Shown here piece after piece: positions 1 to 8,093 of a DNA stretch of 64,000 nucleotides. The notes below the pieces were generated by a model that was not told the origin of the DNA, did no database searches, and saw nothing but the letters and a program-made list of their open reading frames with translations. This DNA comes from Myxococcales bacterium. GTDB taxonomy: Bacteria > Myxococcota_A > Polyangia > Polyangiales > Ga0077539. Position 1 is the first letter of the stretch; every line of letters starts with the position of its first letter. Where the stretch lies: assembly GCA_016793325.1 (NCBI GenBank), contig JAEUKI010000082.1, positions 1-64,000 on the forward strand, read 5' to 3'. The translations under genes and the position numbers were made by a program.

Positions 1-115
1 CGCGACTTCTGCGGCAGATCCGCGTCGCCGGTCAGCGTCATGTCCTCTTGCAATACCTCCAGTATTGCGGCGAGGACATTCCTTGTCCGGCTCGCGTCTC
101 CTTGCAGAAGTCGCG
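1..115. repeat. large imperfect inverted repeat at the 3' end of the DUF2589 operon
   Basis: Nested arms pair across a 5-base loop (57-61). Bases 1-12 pair perfectly with 104-115, 40-47 with 72-79, and 50-56 with 62-68; the stretches between (13-39 and 80-103) still share short complementary blocks. The hairpin lies just downstream of the minus-strand stop at 137, so it could be a transcript-end structure, a small MITE/REP-like element or a structured RNA. There is no U-run typical of an intrinsic terminator. Confidence 0.55.
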
Positions 116-136
116 GTTTCGCATCTGGAAAGCCTC

Positions 137-523
137 TCAGCCGAGGCGCTCGTGATCCTTCATCGCGACGTAGAAGTTCTGCACGTGCTTGAGCGCCTCC
201 GAACTCTCACCGCGGAGCAGGTTGAGCGTCGTCTGGCACCGAGGGCACGTGAAGTTCGGAGCGGTCATCAGGTCGTAGAGCGACAGCGAGATGACGAAGC
301 GGCACTCGGGGCAGGGGAGTCGCGGGACGCGCTCGCTCACGCTCGTGACGGTTCCGCCTGGGATCTGCACGGACGCTTTCTCGGGGTTTTCTCCCATGCG
401 CGTGACCTTCGTCTTCGCGCCCGGCGCGGCGATCGGCGCGGGCTGCGGTGGTTGTTGCTGCGCTTGTTGTTGCTGTGCTTGGCGACGCAGCGCTCGGCGA
501 GCTTCGGGGGTCGTCTTCGTCAT
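137..523 (-). CDS. small zinc-ribbon protein, last gene of the DUF2589 operon
   Basis: A 128-residue protein. The N-terminal third is basic and Gln/Pro-rich (residues 8-30) and looks disordered. The C-terminal half has two CPxC knuckles, Cys71/Cys74 and Cys93/Cys96, in a spacing that fits a zinc ribbon. Its start at 523 is 20 bases downstream of the stop of the DUF2589 gene before it, so the two are probably co-transcribed. I recognise no named family beyond the zinc-ribbon pattern. A nucleic-acid or protein-binding accessory role is possible but unproven. Confidence 0.7.
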   Translation of the reverse strand: MTKTTPEARRALRRQAQQQQAQQQPPQPAPIAAPGAKTKVTRMGENPEKASVQIPGGTVTSVSERVPRLPCPECRFVISLSLYDLMTAPNFTCPRCQTTLNLLRGESSEALKHVQNFYVAMKDHERLG

Positions 524-542
524 GGTGTCGGTCTCCGTACTG

Positions 543-1190
543 TCATGGGTTGGGTGGCGTCGGCGGTTCGGTCGTCGTCGAGCTGCGCGCGACGGTCGCG
601 CCCGAGACGCCTTGCGAAGTGAGGTTGAGCAGCGTCGCGAGTCCCATGGGCATGTCCGCGCTCTCCATCACGACGTGGACCTTCATGATGGCGCTCGTGT
701 CGTGTTTGTTCGACGCGCGAGCAGGCGCGACGAGCACCGAGGGCGGCCTCGGGGGCGGCGCCGCGCGCGTCGACGCCGATCGCAGCGGCGGACGCTTCGG
801 CGAAGCGTTTGTCCCGAGGATTCGAACGTTGAAGTCGACGGTGGCCTCGCGGACCTGCATCGCGGGCAACGGCAGCAGCGAGATGAGCGGCAGCTTGATG
901 ACCGACGTCACTCGCTCGCCGTTGCGCACGTGATCGTAGGCGAACGAGACGTACCGAAGTCGACCGAGTTTTCGGCCGTTGTCACCGAGCAGCGCGCGGG
1001 CGTCGGTGACCGCCGCGCTCTCGACCGCGAGATCCCCAGGATCGTCGCTGCCATCGAACGCGACCTCCTCGAGAAATCTCCGAAAGGTGTCCGCGGCCAT
1101 CGCGTCGGCCTCGACGATGGCCGTGAGCGAGGCGCCGAGAAACTGCGCGAGCTCTGTGGTCACGAGCGTCGTTGTGGTGGGGTCAGCCAT
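543..1190 (-). CDS. DUF2589 domain-containing protein
   Basis: A 215-residue protein. Two blocks identify the family: residues 98-124, where a hydrophobic run with LPLPA precedes a beta strand (ATVDFNVRI), and residues 169-193, a strand followed by MPMGLATLLN. Both match the longer paralogue at 2168-3148, where the second block is MPAGLATVLN. The segment between them (128-165) is a Pro/Arg-rich linker. There is no signal peptide. The start overlaps the stop of the upstream gene by 8 bases, which indicates translational coupling. DUF2589 has no established function. Confidence 0.8.
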   Translation of the reverse strand: MADPTTTTLVTTELAQFLGASLTAIVEADAMAADTFRRFLEEVAFDGSDDPGDLAVESAAVTDARALLGDNGRKLGRLRYVSFAYDHVRNGERVTSVIKLPLISLLPLPAMQVREATVDFNVRILGTNASPKRPPLRSASTRAAPPPRPPSVLVAPARASNKHDTSAIMKVHVVMESADMPMGLATLLNLTSQGVSGATVARSSTTTEPPTPPNP

Positions 1191-2133
1191 GATTGCCTCC
1201 GTCTACGGGTCCGTCGGTCAGGGGTTGCTCTTCGACGCGCAGCGAGATGCGCATGGTTTGAATCGAGGTCGGAGGGAGCTTCGAGAGTCGAGCGCCGTCG
1301 ACGACGATGTCGAGCGCGAGTCGGGGCGGCGGTTTGTCCATTGGCCGCGTCGCGTCTCGAAGGGCAGCGAGCGACGTCGACGAGTCTGGAAGAGCGAGCG
1401 TCCCTGCGACGGGGGGCACGATCGACGTCGATCGGAGCCGCGGCGTCACCGGCGCGGGCGCGACGGGCGTCAATCCGATGAGGTCTGGGTGATCGAGGAG
1501 GTGCTCTCGGAGCGCTCGCTCGGCGATCGTCGCGGCGCGAGAGAGATCAACGTTTCCGTCTCTTCCGATCAGCTCGGAGCCTTCGGACAACCAGCGTTGC
1601 GTGAGTCGCTCGGCGAGCCACGAGACAAACGACGGAGACTGGAGGTTCTTCGCGACTTCGGCGCGCTCGTCGTCGGCTTCGGCCGACGCCGCGTCGTCGC
1701 AGGACGCCGTCGTGGGCGTGAGCTGCGTCGCGATGTGCTGCGCGGCCCCCGCGGCGACCGAGCGCGCGACGGCCGCGACGGCGGTCGGCTCGAGCACGCG
1801 ATCGCTCGCGGGGGGCGGGGATTCGAGGGCGGTGGTTTCGACCGCAAAATGGAGGTCGACCGTTGCGGCTTCGACGACCACCCTCGGCACTCGTCGCGCG
1901 AGTCCAGACGGGTCGGACTGACTCGCCTTGGCCCAGTACTGCGTCGACGCGTCCGCGACGAGCTGCGCGTCGTTGAACGCTTGGAGCACCCCTCCGAGGA
2001 GCCTGTGCAGCGCTTCGGGCGCGACGACGGACGCGTCGCCGTCGCCGCCCTGCGAAGTTGCGCTCGTGGTTGCGGCGCGATCGCGCGGCGCTGCGCGCAA
2101 GAGAGTATCGAACACGGTCATGCCCGGCTCCAT
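1183..2133 (-). CDS. uncharacterised protein of the DUF2589 operon
   Basis: A 316-residue protein, acidic and Ala-rich in the middle, with a Pro-rich stretch near residues 225-245. Residues 87-103 (VEAATVDLHFAVE) resemble the signature strand of the DUF2589 neighbours, and the last 50 residues form another predicted beta segment, so it may be a diverged member of the same fold. It starts 34 bases after the DUF2589 gene at 2168-3148 and overlaps the next gene by 8 bases. An alternative in-frame ATG lies 12 bases further in. Function unknown. Confidence 0.65.
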   Translation of the reverse strand: MEPGMTVFDTLLRAAPRDRAATTSATSQGGDGDASVVAPEALHRLLGGVLQAFNDAQLVADASTQYWAKASQSDPSGLARRVPRVVVEAATVDLHFAVETTALESPPPASDRVLEPTAVAAVARSVAAGAAQHIATQLTPTTASCDDAASAEADDERAEVAKNLQSPSFVSWLAERLTQRWLSEGSELIGRDGNVDLSRAATIAERALREHLLDHPDLIGLTPVAPAPVTPRLRSTSIVPPVAGTLALPDSSTSLAALRDATRPMDKPPPRLALDIVVDGARLSKLPPTSIQTMRISLRVEEQPLTDGPVDGGNHG

Positions 2134-2167
2134 TCAACGCGAGAGTTCGGAAGAGTGCTCTGGCCGC

Positions 2168-3148
2168 TCAGGCGGTGGCGGGCAGGAGGTTGACCGTCAC
2201 GGTGGCGGTCTTCGATCCTTGCGTGAGCGTGAGGTCCACCGTCTGCGCTGCGGCGACGACGGTGCCGCTCTTGATCGCGACGTCGAGCGCGCCGATGCCC
2301 TTGTCCGACGGCGTGAGCGAGTACGGGCTCGCGGTGCCGCTCAGGGTTCCGACGGACGCCGAGAGGACGAGGTCCGCTGCGGTGAGCGGCGATCCCGAGG
2401 GCGGCGCGGAGCCGCTGCTCCACGCGATGTTCCCGAGCGCGATCGAGACTGGCGTCGTGTCCGCGAGGTCCTGGCTGTTTCGCGACTTGATCCCGAAGCT
2501 CGCGGAGGCTCCGCCGGCTTGCGCGCTGCCGGTCGAGGGCGAGACGTCGAACACGCCCTTGGGGTTGGCCGACGTGATCGCGCTGTTCAAGATGTTGAGC
2601 ACCGTCGCGAGGCCCGCGGGCATCGAGTCTTGCCCGGCCTGAACGTGGATGTTGAGCGTGTACTCGACGGAGTACTTCGACTCTTGCGTCGCCTTCGAAG
2701 AGCTCTTCGAAGAGTACCCGCCCTCCATGTGAACCTTCGCGCTGAAGGGACCCCAGCCGACGGACACGTCCGCGGAGCCCTTGAAGCTCCCTTCGGACTC
2801 GCTGGCCTGCTCGGCGTACGTCGACGCGGACGCGTCGATCTTGGCCATGAAGTCGATCGTGATCGTGTCGATCGCGATGTACGGGATGGGGACGATCGCG
2901 AGCAGCGGGACGATGAGGTTCACCATCTCGCCGTCTTTTTGGTACTGAAACGAGACGGAGACGGCCTTGGTCTCGCCGGTGCTCTGGTCCGTGTAGAGGC
3001 CGACGTTCTTGATGAACTCCCAGCTCGTCTGCGCCGCGAGCGCCTGCGCCTTGATCGCGGCGTCGAGCGGTCCGCCGATCATCGCGCTGAACGGGATGCT
3101 CTGCAGCGCGTTTGTCGCCACTGTAGAAGGTGTCGTGTCGATTGCCAT
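2168..3148 (-). CDS. DUF2589 domain-containing protein with C-terminal beta domain, first gene of the operon
   Basis: A 326-residue protein starting MAIDTTP; the ATG at 3148 is preceded by AGGAG at good spacing, so I prefer it to an upstream in-frame ATG at 3193. Residues 15-108 hold an amphipathic helix and the strands LIVPLLAIVPIPY and IAIDTITIDF typical of DUF2589. Residues 130-195 give a further strand region ending MPAGLATVLN. From about 215 to the end there is a Ser/Gly/Thr-rich domain that the smaller paralogue lacks. It has no signal peptide or membrane segment and is likely cytoplasmic. Confidence 0.82.
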   Translation of the reverse strand: MAIDTTPSTVATNALQSIPFSAMIGGPLDAAIKAQALAAQTSWEFIKNVGLYTDQSTGETKAVSVSFQYQKDGEMVNLIVPLLAIVPIPYIAIDTITIDFMAKIDASASTYAEQASESEGSFKGSADVSVGWGPFSAKVHMEGGYSSKSSSKATQESKYSVEYTLNIHVQAGQDSMPAGLATVLNILNSAITSANPKGVFDVSPSTGSAQAGGASASFGIKSRNSQDLADTTPVSIALGNIAWSSGSAPPSGSPLTAADLVLSASVGTLSGTASPYSLTPSDKGIGALDVAIKSGTVVAAAQTVDLTLTQGSKTATVTVNLLPATA

Positions 3149-3473
3149 GAGTGACTCCTGAGTGTGTTTCGTTGAGGGATAAGTTCGAAGCAAAGCAAGT
3201 CTGCGCTCGCGGCCGCCAGCGACGGACGGCTCGAGAAATGTCCAGGCGATTTGCGCTCGAATGAGCGCTGCGTTCGCAGCGGACGCGGCGCGTCCGTGCG
3301 CGAGTGTGAAAGCGGTCGCTCGCGACTCCCGATGCGAGCTGGGATGACTCTATCGTGCCATCCGCGATCGAGCGGTCACAAGGATAATGAAACGCGCGAA
3401 CGCGCGACGACGCTCCCCGCTACCGCGGTGTCGTCCAGCGCGCCCCCCCCACCCGAGCCGAGACCGCGTTCGC
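3149..3473. other. intergenic region, probable promoter of the DUF2589 operon
   Basis: The 325 bases lie between the start of the DUF2589 operon and the 3' end of the DUF4328 gene, both on the minus strand. Apart from the AGGAG ribosome binding site next to 3148 I find no convincing promoter hexamers, hairpin, RNA gene or conserved small frame. Confidence 0.5.
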
Positions 3474-4241
3474 CTACCGCTGCGCGACCGGCGCGCCCAT
3501 CGTCTGGCCGTGCGCGCGCATGCGGGCGTCGATGCGGAGCACGACGAGGATCGCGACGAGCGCCGAGGCGATGGCCATGCCCGAGTACGCCGCTTCCAAC
3601 AGCGTCGCGCGGAGCAGCTGCTCGATGAGCGCGGGGCCTTCGAGCGTGCTGCTCGGCTGTTGATTGTTGAATCGCGCGAGCACCTTCGACGCGACCCACA
3701 GGCCCCACCACAGGGCGATCGGCGCGTCGGTCGGCGCGTGAAACGTCGGTCCCGTGGTGGCCGCCGCTTGTCGATAGTTGGCCGCGTCGAGCTGCACGAC
3801 CGCGGGCCGCGCGTACGCCGGGTCCGTCACGCGATACAAGTCGCGAACGACCTGATAGGGCCGGACGAAGTTCACGAACGGGATGAAGAACGACCACAGC
3901 GCCTGGCTCGCGGTGAACTGCACCGGCGGGCTGTCCATGAGCGGGAGCGTGTCGTAGGCGCGCGAGACCCAACGCGCGAGCCCGATGGCCGCGAGCAGCG
4001 TCGCCACGAGCGCCGCGACCACGAGCGCCATGTGTCGCGTGTCGTTCGCGCTGGCGGCGGCCTCGCTGATGGGATGCGCGAGCCCGCCCTGCAAGAGTCG
4101 GTACTGGAGCGCGCACGAGAACATGCGCAGCACTTCGAGGCCGGCCATGAGCCCGAGCGAAAACACCGCGAAGCGTCCGCGCCCGCGCGTGGCGTCGAGC
4201 GCGGACGCGAGCTCTGGAAGCAATGGATTAGCTGGTTGCAT
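3474..4241 (-). CDS. DUF4328 domain-containing membrane protein
   Basis: A 255-residue protein. It shows the DUF4328 pattern: hydrophobic segments near residues 28-50 and 72-95, then WSFFIPFVNFVRPYQVVRDL, a loop, WWGLWVASKV, and a last membrane segment near 215-235. The ATG at 4241 follows GGGGAG about 8 bases upstream and is a better start than the ATG five codons earlier at 4256. The family is found in actinobacteria and myxobacteria and has no defined biochemical role; an integral inner-membrane location is clear. Confidence 0.8.
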   Translation of the reverse strand: MQPANPLLPELASALDATRGRGRFAVFSLGLMAGLEVLRMFSCALQYRLLQGGLAHPISEAAASANDTRHMALVVAALVATLLAAIGLARWVSRAYDTLPLMDSPPVQFTASQALWSFFIPFVNFVRPYQVVRDLYRVTDPAYARPAVVQLDAANYRQAAATTGPTFHAPTDAPIALWWGLWVASKVLARFNNQQPSSTLEGPALIEQLLRATLLEAAYSGMAIASALVAILVVLRIDARMRAHGQTMGAPVAQR

Positions 4242-4314
4242 CGTCGATCTCCCCATCGTGCGGCGGTTGCCTGCGCGCCGCGATCGCAGCTTCGTGTCGA
4301 GACGTCGCGGCTCA

Positions 4315-5616
4315 CTATACCGTGGTTTGCGCCGCGAGCCGCTCGACCTCGAGTCGAAAGAGCGAGTCTTCGGGCAGCGCGTCGCGCGCCCAAGCGAGCA
4401 GCCCGCGGACGCGCTCGGGGCTGTCCATCGCGAGCAGAAAGAGCCAGAGGCGCCGGGCGCGCTCGCTCGTCGTCGATCGACGGATGTACCGATCGGCCGC
4501 CGCGCAGAGGGCCTCGCGCTCGACCGCGCGTAGCGCGACGACCGCGCCGTCGACGAGCCTCGCGGACGGCTGACGCTCGTAGTCGAGCACGCGCTCGATC
4601 AGCCCATCGCGCGTGTCCGCGGGGATCGAGGCGTCTGCGTCGTGCGCGAGCAGCGCCGTCACCGCAGAGCAAACGAGGTCTGGGCGGGCGGTGTAGGTCA
4701 CGAGCGCCTCGCGGAGCGTCGCGCGATCGACGTCGAGCGAGGCCTCCACGAGCGACTCGAGCAGGAGCTGCTCGACGCCCTCTTCGTCACCCGTACACCG
4801 CGCGAGCGCCGCGAGGATCGCGGTGGCGCGGGGAGTTTGCGGGGGTTCGCGATCGCAGCGCTCTTCGAGGGCGGTCGCGAGGCGATCGAGCAGCGACGCG
4901 TCGATCGATCCGGTGACGAGGACCGTCGCGGCGTCGCCGTCGAAGCCGTGCGTGCAGAGCGTTCGGCGGCGAGCTTCGATGATGTCGTCGAGGTCGTCCG
5001 GCTGCGGATCGTCGCGAACGAGCACGACGACGGGAGCGCCGGTTCCGATCGCGTGCGCGGCGGCGAGCCAGCGCGCGTGCTCCGTGGACGCTTCGCTCGT
5101 CGCGGAGGTCCACCAGGTGGGGGGTCCTCGGCGAACGAGCGGGTCGTAGCTGCACGAACGGGCCGAGAACGTCGGCTCGAAGACGAGCTCGAGCTTCGTC
5201 GCGGGCCAGAGGAGCAGCGGACTGCACTGCAGCAAGTCGCGCAGCGCGGGGTCGAAGCGGCTCGCGGGACCGATCATGAGCGAACGCGTCGTGCGGCGAC
5301 CGCGAGGGTCGAAGAGCGCGAGCGACGCTTCGTGCTCGCGAGGGCGCCGCGTGACGGGCTGTGTGTAGAGGGCGGCGCGCGCTTCGCTCTGCGCGACGAA
5401 CGGCGCGAGCGGGTCGTCTTCGTCGAGCGGTTGCCCTGCGATCGAGCGATAGGCGAGGTCCGCGTAGCAGCGCGGGTGCAGCGCGATCGATTGGGCGACG
5501 ATCGCGCCGCCTTCGATGACCTCGCGGCACCGCGCGCAGGGGCCGTCGTCGTCGCTCGGGGCTCCGTTGGTGAGTTCGATCCAGACCATGAATTCGAGTG
5601 GTAGCAGCGGCGCCAT
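4315..5616 (-). CDS. PARP-type zinc-finger protein, paralogue of the gene at 15862-17259
   Basis: A 433-residue protein. Near the N-terminus Cys27, Cys30, His47 and Cys50 form a CxxC...HxxC finger of the PARP/LIM type, with a shorter loop than its paralogue. A central alpha/beta region (about 90-260) includes a strand PVVVLVRDD followed by DD and a Gly-Phe-Asp motif, matching PILVVLGAG...GGFDADD in the paralogue. The remaining 170 residues are helical, with an armadillo/HEAT-like look. The start is uncertain: ATGs at 5703, 5616 and 5589 are in frame, and alignment with the paralogue favours 5616 or 5589. The molecular role is unknown. Confidence 0.7.
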   Translation of the reverse strand: MAPLLPLEFMVWIELTNGAPSDDDGPCARCREVIEGGAIVAQSIALHPRCYADLAYRSIAGQPLDEDDPLAPFVAQSEARAALYTQPVTRRPREHEASLALFDPRGRRTTRSLMIGPASRFDPALRDLLQCSPLLLWPATKLELVFEPTFSARSCSYDPLVRRGPPTWWTSATSEASTEHARWLAAAHAIGTGAPVVVLVRDDPQPDDLDDIIEARRRTLCTHGFDGDAATVLVTGSIDASLLDRLATALEERCDREPPQTPRATAILAALARCTGDEEGVEQLLLESLVEASLDVDRATLREALVTYTARPDLVCSAVTALLAHDADASIPADTRDGLIERVLDYERQPSARLVDGAVVALRAVEREALCAAADRYIRRSTTSERARRLWLFLLAMDSPERVRGLLAWARDALPEDSLFRLEVERLAAQTTV

Positions 5617-5755
5617 CACCGCGGGTCGGGTCGCGATGCGCGGGCGCGAACGGGCGACGAGCGGCGCGAATAAATTTTCGTAAGTGGTTCCGGACACGGC
5701 CATGGAGCACCCCACGGGGCGACGGCCTTCGTACAAGGTCGCGGAGTGTACGCCC

Positions 5756-7318
5756 ATGAAATCAACGATCGTTCTTTCGTTCGCGGCGTCTGTTGCGCTG
5801 CTCGCGTGTTCGCCTCCTGTCACGACGCCTCCGGAAGACGCGTCGAGGCTCGACGGAGCGGTGTCCGATTCGACGTCGATGGTCCCCGAGGTCAGCTGCC
5901 CTGCCGGCGAGACCGTCTGCACGAGCGGCGCTTTGATGGCCTGCGTCGACCTCCGCGCGGACCCGCTCAACTGCGGAGCGTGCGGAACAGTCTGCGAAAT
6001 GGGCCAAATTTGCGCGAGTGGCGCGTGCGCGTGCCGCGCGGGGCGCACCGCGTGCGGCGGGGCGTGCGTGGACACGCAGACGGACAGCGCAAACTGCGGA
6101 ATGTGCGGCCGCGCTTGCCCGTCGGGACAATCGTGCGCGAGCGGCGCGTGCGCGTGCCCGATGGGGCAGATGGCGTGCGGAGCCGCGTGCGTCAACGTTC
6201 AGGTCGACCCGAGCAACTGCGGGATGTGCGGCCGCGCGTGCGCTGCGACCGAGTCGTGTTCGGCCGGCGCGTGCAGCTCTGTGTGCGGGCGCGGAACGAC
6301 GTCGTGCGGAGGCATGTGCATCAACCCGCAGACCGATTCGACGCACTGCGGGAGCTGCGGAAACGCCTGCGGCGCGAGCCGCAGCTGCGTGATGGGGCGC
6401 TGCGTTCCGCCGAACGACACGCGCGCGGCGGCCGCGACGCTGATGCTCACCGACGGCGAGACCACGGTGATGGGAAACACCGACGGAGCGACGCACGACG
6501 GTCCGAGCGTTGGTTGCTCGTGCACGAGCGGCGCGGACGTCTGGTACCGCTTCACGCTCGCCCGTGAAGAGCTCGTGTACTTCGACACCGCGGGCTCGAG
6601 CTTCGACACGTCCCTCGTCGTGACGGACGCGACGGGCGTGCCCGTCAGCGCGCAGGTCTCGCTCGGCAGCGCGCAGCGTGGGCTTTGCAACGACGACAGC
6701 GCGTGCCCGATGGCGGGGGGATTCACCAATGCAAATCAGTCGAGGACGTGGGGACGCCTCGCCGCTGGGACGTACTACGTCGTGGTGGGGGGATGCACCG
6801 CGGGCGCGTTCGTCTTGCACGCGCAACACCTGCGAATCGACGCAGGGACCTCGTTTGCAGGCTACATCGCCGCGGGCGTCGGCGGCGTCTCGGGACAGCT
6901 CCCGTTTCGATCGACCACCAACGGCTCGTGCGCCACGCCTTCGGTGAGCTCGCCGAGCACGGGCGAGGAGTTTCGCATGTTCGTCACCTGCGGTGGAACG
7001 CAGCAGCTCTTCAGCGTCTGCGCGAGCGACGGAGGAACCTACGAGCGAAGCCAAGGCCTCACGTCGTTCGACCCTGTGCTGTTCGTGCGAAGCGCCGCGA
7101 CGAACGCCGAGCTCGCGTGCAACGACGACGGCATGACCATGGGCGCGATCGATTGCCGCGGAACCGGCGGCGACATGGCGCAGTTCGGCGCGCGGCTCGG
7201 GTCCGTGGCCACTGCGCGAGGGATGCACGCGATCTTCGTCGACTCGCGCACCGGCGGCGACGCGACGATCGTGCAGATGGACTACACGATGCGGTACGCA
7301 GTGCGAAACGCGCCCTGA
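5756..7318 (+). CDS. Cys-rich tandem-repeat lipoprotein
   Basis: A 520-residue exported lipoprotein: a signal peptide ends in the lipobox LLAC (Cys18), followed by an Asp/Ser linker. Residues about 48-215 hold four to five repeats of 40 residues with the core NCGxCGxxC, each likely a disulfide-tied module. The C-terminal 300 residues contain a beta-rich domain (DVWYRFTL, FDTSLVV) resembling the pre-peptidase C-terminal/jelly-roll domains found at the ends of secreted myxobacterial proteins, apparently twice. The start at 5756 is chosen because it opens the signal peptide. Probably on the outer membrane or cell surface. Confidence 0.8.
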   Translation: MKSTIVLSFAASVALLACSPPVTTPPEDASRLDGAVSDSTSMVPEVSCPAGETVCTSGALMACVDLRADPLNCGACGTVCEMGQICASGACACRAGRTACGGACVDTQTDSANCGMCGRACPSGQSCASGACACPMGQMACGAACVNVQVDPSNCGMCGRACAATESCSAGACSSVCGRGTTSCGGMCINPQTDSTHCGSCGNACGASRSCVMGRCVPPNDTRAAAATLMLTDGETTVMGNTDGATHDGPSVGCSCTSGADVWYRFTLAREELVYFDTAGSSFDTSLVVTDATGVPVSAQVSLGSAQRGLCNDDSACPMAGGFTNANQSRTWGRLAAGTYYVVVGGCTAGAFVLHAQHLRIDAGTSFAGYIAAGVGGVSGQLPFRSTTNGSCATPSVSSPSTGEEFRMFVTCGGTQQLFSVCASDGGTYERSQGLTSFDPVLFVRSAATNAELACNDDGMTMGAIDCRGTGGDMAQFGARLGSVATARGMHAIFVDSRTGGDATIVQMDYTMRYAVRNAP

Positions 7319-7477
7319 CTGCGACCGAACCCACCTCGAGGCGAGAGCGCCTGCGTCGCGACGGCGAAGCGTACGCCGAGGTCCCTCCGTAGCTCGTCCT
7401 GGGACCTGCTCGACCACGGATCCTCGATCACAGACGAGGGCTGGCTCGCCCCACCTGCGTAGGGCTCGACACGCGCG

Positions 7478-7723
7478 CTACGCGGCGACCGGGTCGCCGA
7501 CGATCACGCGCTGCACGGCCGGGCCAGCGGCGCGCGTGCGCTCTTCGGCGACGATCGCGAGCATTTCGCGCTGGTTGATCTTGCCTGTCGCCAGGAGCGC
7601 GGCCATGTAACCGTCCGCGTAGCCTTGCGCCCGAGAGGCGCGCATCCCGTCGACTCCTTGATAGCGAGCCGAGAAGAGATCACGCAGGAGCTTGCGAAGA
7701 CGCACGATCGCCTCGTCACCCAT
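7478..7723 (-). CDS. small hypothetical protein
   Basis: An 81-residue soluble protein, mainly helical, with the sequence ARYQGVDGMRASRAQGYADG in the middle. The ATG at 7723 begins a plausible globular segment; an upstream in-frame extension to 7870 has poor codon character. It stands alone between a lipoprotein gene on the other strand and the tRNA. I recognise no family. Confidence 0.5.
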   Translation of the reverse strand: MGDEAIVRLRKLLRDLFSARYQGVDGMRASRAQGYADGYMAALLATGKINQREMLAIVAEERTRAAGPAVQRVIVGDPVAA

Positions 7724-7904
7724 GAGCACACCACACCCTTCCTGTTCGCTGCGCAGGGCGCAGGACCTCTGAGGTTTCAACCGACGCGCGTCGATCGCGA
7801 TCGGGACGAAGTTTCCCTTGCACGAAGCGCGGTGTCGGGGACAACTTTCCGGCGACGATTCGCGACGCAATTTTTCGCCACAGGGCGTCGCTGACGGACG
7901 CTTC

Positions 7905-7977
7905 GCCCGCGTAGCCCAACGGTAGAGGCAGGGGATTTAAAATCCTCCGAGTGCGGGTTCGAGTCCCGCCGCGGGCA
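7905..7977 (+). tRNA. tRNA with anticodon UAA (Leu, UUA codon), short variable loop
   Basis: A 73-base cloverleaf. The acceptor stem 7905-7911 pairs with 7970-7976, and A7977 is the discriminator. The D stem 7914-7916/7927-7929 has a mismatch at its inner end. The anticodon stem 7931-7935/7943-7947 carries loop TTTAAAA with anticodon TAA at 7938-7940. The T stem 7953-7957/7965-7969 encloses TTCGAGT. CCA is not encoded. The anticodon arm, T arm and A73 look like a leucine UAA tRNA, but the variable loop (7948-7952) has only five bases, a class I shape, whereas bacterial tRNA-Leu is class II with a long arm. Confidence 0.85.
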
Positions 7978-8093
7978 CTGAGATCACTGCGCGGACGGCG
8001 CATGCTGCGGGCCGTGCGAAGCGCGCTGCGCACGGTGCGACGCGCAGTACGCCCGTTGCACTGCGGACTTTCTCGGGCGAAACACGGGGCGCC

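Noticed and set aside
1068..1078. A third copy of the TAGAGAAATCTCTA operator
   Set aside because: Only the core GAGAAATCTC is present, inside a coding region, so it is not the conserved site.
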